Source: Alphaproteobacteria bacterium (GTDB lineage Bacteria > Pseudomonadota > Alphaproteobacteria > Bin95). Taken from it: DNA of 36,126 nucleotides. The position numbers and the translations under genes are program-made. The stretch lies in contig JAJEAZ010000575.1 in NCBI GenBank assembly GCA_022824105.1, forward strand, positions 1 through 36,126, given 5' to 3'. This document shows positions 30,044 through 36,126 of the stretch, one piece after another (positions within the stretch are counted from its first letter, which is position 1; the number at the start of each line of letters is the position of its first letter). The notes beneath the pieces are model-generated. The model worked only from the letters and a program-made list of their open reading frames with translations. It made no database searches and was not told the origin of the DNA.

Positions 30044-31203
30044 GGCCCGCCGACCGATGTGCGGTTAGCGACTTCGGCAACGATATCTCCGACCCTGCCG
30101 GAGAATTCCGTCAGGCCGCCCCAGCCGCCTTCGGCGATATCTTCCGCACCGGGATCGAGATGGGAAATATCGCGAACCCTGCCGTCGCGGGCGAAATAGT
30201 AGGTCTTGAACCTGCCCGCCAGGGCGGCGCTCGCCATATCCCTGGTCCTCGGTGTGGAAGCGAGACCGAGGAGATTCAGCACATCCCGGGTCCGCCCCCC
30301 GTTTTCCCGAAGGAAGCCCAGCGCCCAAACGATGTCGAGCACATGAGGAGAATGGGTCGAGATGCAAATGCGATACCCCCGCAACAACAGTTCCATGACG
30401 AGGTTGAGCACCGCCCCGATCCCGTTCGGATGCAGGCCCATTTCCGGTTCCTCAATCACGACCCATTCCAGAGCGCCGCGAGTCGGAACCTTCGATGGAG
30501 GCATGAGCCAATAGAGGCCGAGCAAAAGCGGCACGAATTCGCGCTGTCCCGCCGACCAGACGAGATACGGCAATGCGTGGCCGCTATCCCGCTTCAGGAT
30601 CAGGCGTCGCTGGTGCGTGGATGTATCCGTACGCAGCCTGAAACCGCCGAATATGTTGTCTTCAAGCGGTTTTCGCAGCGCTTCCGCCAAACGCTGCCGG
30701 CGCGGAAAAACATCTTCGTCGAGACCGATTTCGTTTTGCAAGATGCGGTGGAGCTTCTCGCTGAAATCGCGCAGGACGAAGGGATCGCCGGCCCGGTAAT
30801 CGGTAAACGGCCGGGTCCCGCCGTCGCGCAGGCTCATAACCCGCTGGGCAGGGATGCAAAACATCTTTTCCGGGGCATCGGAACGGCCGGCGCGGGCATA
30901 CGTCGTCAGGTCGGTCGGGATGCGGGCCTGGCCTATAAGCAGGTTACTGTTTTCCCCCGACCAGACGGACGCCATGCCCTCGCCGAAATAGAGATCGAAA
31001 AAGCCGCCTGGATCGCTGGGTGGCGTCAGGCCGAAATGCTGCATGGTCCTGTGGATGGCGGGTTTGTCCACAAGCAGCTTGAGTAATTGCAGAAAGATGC
31101 TCTTGCCGGTGGCTTGAGGCCCGACGAATACGGTGACGTCGCCGAAGCGGATATCCGCTTCGATCACCGGTCCAATTCCCGCTGCCCTGATCCGCTCGAC
31201 CAT
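30040..31203 (-). CDS. ABC-type AAA ATPase (AAA_15/AAA_21, RecF/OLD-like)
   Basis: A 387-residue SMC/ABC-like ATPase. Walker A is GPQATGKS (G28-S35), the signature motif is SAGQRE (217-222), Walker B is WVVIEEPEMGLHP (247-259) with catalytic Glu, and the switch His is in STHSPH (282-287). The region between 60 and 190 is an insertion without recognisable coiled coil. No TOPRIM domain is present, so it is not a full OLD nuclease. The start at 31203 has a weak ribosome site. It overlaps the downstream 159-residue gene by four bases. ATPases of this type pair with small effectors in several phage-defence and toxin-like systems, which makes the pair a candidate; none of the named systems was recognised. 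GC content is lower than in neighbours. Confidence 0.85.
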   Translation of the reverse strand: MVERIRAAGIGPVIEADIRFGDVTVFVGPQATGKSIFLQLLKLLVDKPAIHRTMQHFGLTPPSDPGGFFDLYFGEGMASVWSGENSNLLIGQARIPTDLTTYARAGRSDAPEKMFCIPAQRVMSLRDGGTRPFTDYRAGDPFVLRDFSEKLHRILQNEIGLDEDVFPRRQRLAEALRKPLEDNIFGGFRLRTDTSTHQRRLILKRDSGHALPYLVWSAGQREFVPLLLGLYWLMPPSKVPTRGALEWVVIEEPEMGLHPNGIGAVLNLVMELLLRGYRICISTHSPHVLDIVWALGFLRENGGRTRDVLNLLGLASTPRTRDMASAALAGRFKTYYFARDGRVRDISHLDPGAEDIAEGGWGGLTEFSGRVGDIVAEVANRTSVGGP

Positions 31204-31313
31204 AGCTGCTTACTCGCACACCATTGTTCGGTTCGTTATCGATCCAGCCGCCGTACCTTGGCAGAGCGCCGCCCATTGCGCCAGCCGCCGTCGAACCGCG
31301 CTCCGATGGCGCC

Positions 31314-32165
31314 TCAGCATTCGGGCCGTTTCAGCGGTTCGATCGCCCTGAGGTTGCCGGTGAGGGTGAACGCGCCGAAATCGAGCAGCATTTTGCGCGC
31401 CACGCCATTGTCCGTCATGTGCGCGCGAAACGAATAGGTCGGCCGCCCGTCTTCCGCTTCCGGGGAGAAATAGGTAACGCGCATCGACCAGCCCGGCCGG
31501 CGCAGAATGGACAGCGGTTCCGCTTTGCCCGGCGACGGTTTGCGGCCCAGGATCACGACGTTGATTCCGCTGTGCCGTCCGCCTTCTTCGGATCCGTCGA
31601 AGACCGTCGACCAGACCGACCGCCGGCCCAGCTCGGCGGCGCGGACCACCGTCAGGAAATGCCGGGTCGGGAACATGGTGCCGGCGGGCAAGGGTATGCG
31701 GTCCGGATTGGGTTCCTTCAGCTCGACAACGCCCGGCCCGCCGATCCGGTTCAGCGTTGCAACCCCCGACAGCCGCTCCGTCACCGTGCCGTCGGTGGAA
31801 GTTACGACCGAAAAGGACAGCCGCCGGCCGTCCCGCGCCTCGACCAGTACGGAGTCCGTTTCGGTTTCTTCGGATTCTCGCTCGTTCCGGACAACGCGGA
31901 GCCGGAAGCGCTGGCGGATCCGCCAGGCATCGCAGGTTTCGCGGACTTCGTAATAGATGGCGCCGTCGACATGGGCGAGATTGGCAGTGGCTCCCAGCCG
32001 CTCGGCCGCCAGCGTATATATCGCCTTGTGCGGCGCCTGCCGGGCGGCGAAGGTTTCCAGGCCGTCGGCCATCGCCGCACCCGGGACCGGAAGCAGGCCT
32101 GCCGCACCCAGGCAGAGTGCGCCCAGGCCGGCCGCTGCGTATCCCTTCAGGCAGTCCCGCTGCAT
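31314..32165 (-). CDS. eipB: EipB-family cell-envelope integrity protein (DUF1849)
   Basis: A 283-residue periplasmic protein. The N-terminal signal peptide (about 1-33) has a hydrophobic AAGLGALCLGAAGLL core and an AMA cleavage site. The mature part matches the beta-rich DUF1849/EipB pattern: APHKAIYTL, VDGAIYYEVRETCDAW, FPTRHFLTVV, and SVWSTVFDGSEEGG. C78 and the final residue C283 match the two cysteines that form a disulfide in Brucella EipB (C69 and C278 there). EipB proteins support envelope integrity in alphaproteobacteria. The start at 32165 begins the signal peptide; the frame is open upstream, but that is not conserved-looking. aspS lies upstream on the same strand with a 131-base gap. 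Confidence 0.88.
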   Translation of the reverse strand: MQRDCLKGYAAAGLGALCLGAAGLLPVPGAAMADGLETFAARQAPHKAIYTLAAERLGATANLAHVDGAIYYEVRETCDAWRIRQRFRLRVVRNERESEETETDSVLVEARDGRRLSFSVVTSTDGTVTERLSGVATLNRIGGPGVVELKEPNPDRIPLPAGTMFPTRHFLTVVRAAELGRRSVWSTVFDGSEEGGRHSGINVVILGRKPSPGKAEPLSILRRPGWSMRVTYFSPEAEDGRPTYSFRAHMTDNGVARKMLLDFGAFTLTGNLRAIEPLKRPEC

Positions 32166-32296
32166 CGCGCGCCCCGTCGGAGTTTCCGGCGCCGTTTCGA
32201 AGCACCGCTTCGCAGCCGGATTCCGTTTGCGCAGGATACGCCGCGCAATGGACCGGGCAAGTCCGATATCGCCGGAGACGGCGGAGGCGGGGCGCC

Positions 32297-34078
32297 TTAT
32301 TCCGGCTTCGCCTTCGCCGGCAGTTGCAGCCGGATATGCAGTTCGCGCAGCCGGTCTGCCGGCACGTCCGCGGGTGCGCCCATCGTCAGATCCTCGGCCT
32401 GCTGGTTCATCGGGAAGGCGATGACCTCCCGGATGTTGGGCTCGTCGGCCAGCAGCATGACGATCCGGTCGATGCCGGGCGCCGAGCCGCCGTGAGGCGG
32501 CGCGCCGAATTTCAGCGCGTTCAGCATGCCGGAGAAATGTTCTTCCAGGTCTTCGGCGGAATAGCCGGCGATCTCGAACGCCTTGACCATGATCTCCGGC
32601 CGGTGGTTCCGGATCGCGCCGGAAGACAGTTCGACGCCGTTGCATACGATGTCGTACTGGAAGGCCTTGATCGCCAGCGGATCGTCCCGCTCCAGCGCCT
32701 CCAGCCCGCCCTGGGGCATGGAGAAGGGGTTGTGGCTGAAGTCCAGCCGGCCAGTCGCCTCGTCGATCTCGTACATCGGGAAGTCGACGATCCAGCAGAA
32801 GTCGAACCGGTCGTCCGCGATCAGGCCGCGCTCCTCGCCGACCTTGGCGCGCACGATGCCGGCGAACTCCGCCGCGGCCTTCGGCTTGTCGCAGACGAAG
32901 AAAACGGCGTCGCCGTCGCCCGCCCCGGTGGCGTCGGCGATCTGCGCGACCCGCTCGGCCCCCAGATTGTTGGCGATCGGCCCGGCGCCCGCGCCGTCGC
33001 GCCAGAAGATGTAGCCCAGTCCGGGCTTGCCCTGGTCCTGCGCCCAGCCGTTCATGCGGTCGCAGAAGGCGCGGCTGCCCGCGCCCGGCCCCGGGATCGC
33101 GCGCACGACCGCGCTCTGCTCGACCAGCCGGGCGAAAATCTTGAAGCCCGAACCGCGGAAAGCATCGGTCACGTCAGCGATGTCGATCGGGTTGCGCAGG
33201 TCGGGCTTGTCGCTGCCGTATTTCAGCATCGCCTCGTCGAACGGGATGCGCGGGAAGGGCGGCGCGGTGACTGCCCGGCCGCCGCCGAACTCCTCGAACA
33301 CGCCGTGCAGGACCGGCTCCAGCGCAGCGAACACGTCCTCCTGGGTGACGAAGCTCATCTCGAAATCGAGCTGGTAGAATTCGCCCGGCGAGCGGTCGGC
33401 GCGGGCGTCCTCGTCGCGGAAGCAGGGCGCGATCTGGAAATATCTGTCGAAGCCCGCGATCATCAGCAGTTGCTTGAACATCTGCGGCGCCTGGGGCAGC
33501 GCATAGAAGCGGCCGGGGTGCAGGCGCGACGGCACCAGATAGTCGCGCGCGCCTTCGGGCGATCCGGCGGTCAGGATCGGCGTCTGGAACTCGCGGAAGC
33601 CCTGGTCGATCATGCGCCGCCGGATCGAGGCGATGACGTCCGAGCGCAGGGCGACGTTGCGCTGCATCTTCTCGCGCCGCAGGTCGAGATAGCGGTGGCG
33701 CAGCCGGACCTCCTCGCCATAGTCGGTGTCGCTATTGACCTGGAGCGGCAGCGGCGCAGCAGCCGATTCGACACGGGCTTCTGCGACCTTCACCTCGACA
33801 TGGCCGGTCGGGATGTTCGGGTTGATCGTATCGTCCGAGCGCCCGACGACCGGGCCGGTCACCGACAGCACGCTCTCAAGCTTGACCTCGTCCATGACGG
33901 CAAAGGCCGGGTCGCCGGTCTCGGCGACGCACTGGGTCACGCCGTAATGGTCGCGCAGGTCGAGGAACAGCAGATTGCCGTGATCGCGCTTGCGGTGGAC
34001 CCAGCCGGAGAGGCGGACCGTGCCCCCCGTGTCGTCGGCGCGCAGCGCGCCGCAGGTATGCGTGCGGAAGGGATGCAT
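32297..34078 (-). CDS. aspS: Aspartate--tRNA ligase
   Basis: A 593-residue class II synthetase. The N-terminal OB-fold anticodon-binding domain ([34 protein letters not shown]) is followed by motif 1 ([18 protein letters not shown]), motif 2 ([24 protein letters not shown]) and motif 3 ([27 protein letters not shown]), with the GAD insertion domain between motifs 2 and 3. The size is normal for bacterial AspRS. The start at 34078 gives the standard [10 protein letters not shown] terminus; the longer frame is antisense to the next gene. A possible promoter is TTGACA on the minus strand (34189-34184) with a poor -10. Alphaproteobacterial AspRS may be non-discriminating (also charging tRNA-Asn); this cannot be judged here. 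Confidence 0.97.
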   Translation of the reverse strand: MHPFRTHTCGALRADDTGGTVRLSGWVHRKRDHGNLLFLDLRDHYGVTQCVAETGDPAFAVMDEVKLESVLSVTGPVVGRSDDTINPNIPTGHVEVKVAEARVESAAAPLPLQVNSDTDYGEEVRLRHRYLDLRREKMQRNVALRSDVIASIRRRMIDQGFREFQTPILTAGSPEGARDYLVPSRLHPGRFYALPQAPQMFKQLLMIAGFDRYFQIAPCFRDEDARADRSPGEFYQLDFEMSFVTQEDVFAALEPVLHGVFEEFGGGRAVTAPPFPRIPFDEAMLKYGSDKPDLRNPIDIADVTDAFRGSGFKIFARLVEQSAVVRAIPGPGAGSRAFCDRMNGWAQDQGKPGLGYIFWRDGAGAGPIANNLGAERVAQIADATGAGDGDAVFFVCDKPKAAAEFAGIVRAKVGEERGLIADDRFDFCWIVDFPMYEIDEATGRLDFSHNPFSMPQGGLEALERDDPLAIKAFQYDIVCNGVELSSGAIRNHRPEIMVKAFEIAGYSAEDLEEHFSGMLNALKFGAPPHGGSAPGIDRIVMLLADEPNIREVIAFPMNQQAEDLTMGAPADVPADRLRELHIRLQLPAKAKPE

Positions 34079-34255
34079 CGAAAGCGCCCGGCGTGGTCGG
34101 CTCTGTCTGGGAATTACCGGCAGGCCCGGCGGCCGAGAATTAACGGTGGGCCCGCAGCGGACAAGTAGCGACCGACCGGGACCTGTCAAGCGGCGGGATG
34201 ACCGCGCTATGCTGCGCGCGCCCGAGCGGGCCGGCGACGATCGCGGGGACATCCG

Positions 34256-34981
34256 ATGACCGACAGGGAAACGCTGATTGCCGATCTGGTGACGGCCAAC
34301 CGGATCCTGGCGCATGAAGGGGTGGTCGACGGCTTCGGCCATGTCAGCCTGCGCGATCCCGAAGATCCCGGCCGCTATCTCGTCTCGGTTTCGCGCAGCC
34401 CGGAGCTGGTGGACGAGGCCGATATCGTGACCCTCGGCCTGGACGGTACGCCGGCCGGCGGGTCGGCGGGCGAGACCCGCGCGCTCTATCTCGAACGGCC
34501 GATCCACGGCGCGATCTATGCCGCGCGGCCCGATGTCGGCTGCATCGTCCACAATCACAGCCTTTCGGTGATCCCCTTCGGCGTCGCCGGCGCGCCGCTG
34601 AAGCCGGTCTTCCACATGGCCTCCGGCATCGGCGATACCGTCCCGGTCTGGGATATCGCCGAGCGTTTCGGCGACACGAACATGCTGGTTACGACCATGG
34701 CGCAGGGCGAAGACCTGGCGCGGACGCTCGCCGGCCACAGCGTCGTCCTGATGCGCGGCCATGGCTGCGTCGTCACCGGCGCCGGCCTGCGCGACACGGT
34801 AATGAAGGCCATCTATCTGGAGACCAACGCCGCGCTCATCCTTGCCGCCCGGCCGCTCGGCGACATCCGCTTCCTGTCCGAAGGCGAAAGGGCCCTGTCG
34901 TGGGCGACCAACACCGGCGCCAACCCGCTCAAGCGCGCCTGGGACTACTGGGCGGCCCGCGCCGGCCGGGCAGGCCGATAG
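34256..34981 (+). CDS. Class II aldolase/adducin-family protein
   Basis: A 241-residue protein with the class II aldolase fold. The metal-ligand pattern of fuculose-1-phosphate aldolase is present: E80 (YLERPIHG), H99 and H101 (VHNHSL) and H169 (RGHG). The E-to-first-His spacing (19) equals that of the reference enzyme. A helical N-terminus (1-25) and [19 protein letters not shown] are typical. Members are sugar-phosphate aldolases, epimerases or decarboxylases; the reaction is unknown. It is divergent from aspS (178-base gap) and converges with the P450 gene. A single-gene transcription unit is likely. Confidence 0.88.
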   Translation: MTDRETLIADLVTANRILAHEGVVDGFGHVSLRDPEDPGRYLVSVSRSPELVDEADIVTLGLDGTPAGGSAGETRALYLERPIHGAIYAARPDVGCIVHNHSLSVIPFGVAGAPLKPVFHMASGIGDTVPVWDIAERFGDTNMLVTTMAQGEDLARTLAGHSVVLMRGHGCVVTGAGLRDTVMKAIYLETNAALILAARPLGDIRFLSEGERALSWATNTGANPLKRAWDYWAARAGRAGR

Positions 34982-35075
34982 CCGGTCTGGCCTTCGTCGG
35001 ACGGGCGGTCTCCGCGGCGCGGCGGGGGCGCCGGCATGTCGAAAATCGGGCGCTGGAGGAGCAGGCGCAGCGAAC

Positions 35076-36126
35076 TCAGACTCGAATTTCGTGCCGCTGT
35101 TCGGCGAGCCTGAACTTAAGCTTGTTGCTGGGCGACTGTGAGGGCAGCGGATCCATCGGCAATCGCTCGTAGGGGCGGGTCAGCTCGATCTTGAAGTAAT
35201 GCGCGAGCATCAGCAGATTGATCGCTATGTGCAACTCGGCCCAGCGGCTCCCGAGACATGAGTGCGTGCCCAGCCCGAAAGGCGCGTAGCCTCTGCCGAT
35301 GTGCTCGTTTCGCGGGGGCACGTAGCGGTCAATGTCGAACGTCCACGGATCGGGAAACAACTCTTCTGAGTAGTGCGAGGCCGTCTGCGCAATCAGGAGT
35401 TGCGCCCCGACTGGTAATTCGTAACCCTCCACCACGCAGGTATTCATCACCGTGCGCATCGACATGGCCACGATCGGCGACATCCGCAGAGTCTCCATCA
35501 GCACTCGGTGGGTCACATCGATCCGGTCTGGACTGAAGTCATCCTCGCTGGGGTCGCCCTCGGCCCACAACGCGTCCGCTTCGGCCGTGACTTGCTCGTA
35601 CAACTCGGGATTCTGCAGCAACCAGTAAAGGGCGAATCCAACCTGATCGCCCATGTACATAGCGGTCATCAAGATCGCCCCTAGCGGCAGCGACAGGTCC
35701 GATTCAGGCAGAAATTGGGGATCAGACACATGCAGGGCCAGATACGCGTCCACCACGTCTTCATACATCCCAACCCGCTGCGCGGCCGTATGTGTCCTTT
35801 GCATGCGGTCCACGATCTTTTGCGTGGCCTTCGCCAGGCGGCGCATCGACGGGGTCTTGAGCATGAATCGCGGCATCATCTTGATGATGCCTACATTGAG
35901 CACCCGTACCTTGTATTCGAGCGCTTCGACAATCTCGGCCTGGGTGTCGATGTTGGCCAGGAGCGGTGACGTCTGCGCATTCACGAATGGTCGCAGCATC
36001 ACCTGCACCGGCATCGTGGTGCCGACGTCCCAACTCGCCATGTGCGTGCGGGACAAGTCATAGACCTCGTCCAGACGCCTGGTCAAAGTCCTGCGGGAGT
36101 AGGCGCTATGCAACGACTTGCGAAAG
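35076..36126 (-). CDS. Cytochrome P450, N-terminally cut by the window end
   Basis: The C-terminal 349 or so codons of a P450. The heme-binding loop [16 protein letters not shown] contains the Cys thiolate ligand. The ExxR motif is in METLRM and the PERF-like region is [18 protein letters not shown] helix-I-like segment with MYMGDQ precedes. The frame continues past 36126 (a TTG at 36111 is not the true start); the visible beginning aligns with the helix-C region, so about 90-100 residues lie outside. No transmembrane anchor is in view. No redox partner gene is adjacent. Codon use and GC content are lower than in the flanking genes, compatible with acquisition. Substrate unknown. Confidence 0.92.
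   Translation of the reverse strand, partial: FRKSLHSAYSRRTLTRRLDEVYDLSRTHMASWDVGTTMPVQVMLRPFVNAQTSPLLANIDTQAEIVEALEYKVRVLNVGIIKMMPRFMLKTPSMRRLAKATQKIVDRMQRTHTAAQRVGMYEDVVDAYLALHVSDPQFLPESDLSLPLGAILMTAMYMGDQVGFALYWLLQNPELYEQVTAEADALWAEGDPSEDDFSPDRIDVTHRVLMETLRMSPIVAMSMRTVMNTCVVEGYELPVGAQLLIAQTASHYSEELFPDPWTFDIDRYVPPRNEHIGRGYAPFGLGTHSCLGSRWAELHIAINLLMLAHYFKIELTRPYERLPMDPLPSQSPSNKLKFRLAEQRHEIRV

Overview
The window looks like chromosomal DNA of a high-GC alphaproteobacterium, probably close to Rhodospirillales. The evidence is the run pyrB, pyrC-like, plsY, then dprA, topA, rnr, a C-terminal processing protease, rpmG and dinB; an EipB (DUF1849) envelope protein; a pyrC-like gene without the HxH zinc motif; a cysteine-free L33; and CTTGAC/TATATC-type promoters. 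Taxonomy is inferred from gene content only.

Left part (1-8615): a LysR regulator, a minus-strand tRNA-Ser(GGA), a FlK-like thioesterase followed by a molybdopterin oxidoreductase, and converging on them a two-subunit Rieske oxygenase. Two tandem DMT-family permeases follow. The substrate is unknown; the set suggests catabolism of an aromatic or CoA-linked compound.

Middle part (8616-29558): a housekeeping block that appears split. pyrB, pyrC-like and plsY end at 11636 and dprA starts at 19709. The 8 kb between them holds a predicted 2,3-dihydroxypropane-1-sulfonate (DHPS) catabolic locus: suyA, suyB and a LacI regulator on the minus strand, hpsN, hpsO and hpsP on the plus strand, with two LacI-type operators between them. 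A VapC-type toxin with an unusual two-part antitoxin follows. The 1.0 kb gap after plsY contains a strong minus-strand promoter and terminator that look like an unannotated small RNA gene, a TetR-type palindrome without a regulator gene, and an inverted pair of C/G-rich repeats with G-quadruplex potential. In the proposed pathway HpsO and HpsP interconvert DHPS enantiomers, HpsN oxidises R-DHPS to sulfolactate, and SuyAB splits it to pyruvate and sulfite. No transporter or sulfite-disposal gene is visible.

Right part (29559-36126): a translationally coupled pair, an ABC-type AAA ATPase and a 159-residue protein that may have a nuclease-like core, is the best candidate for an undescribed (possibly defence) system. 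It is followed by eipB and aspS on the minus strand, a class II aldolase-family gene, and a cytochrome P450 gene cut by the window end.

All calls rest on reading motifs, lengths, spacing and context. No database search was run.
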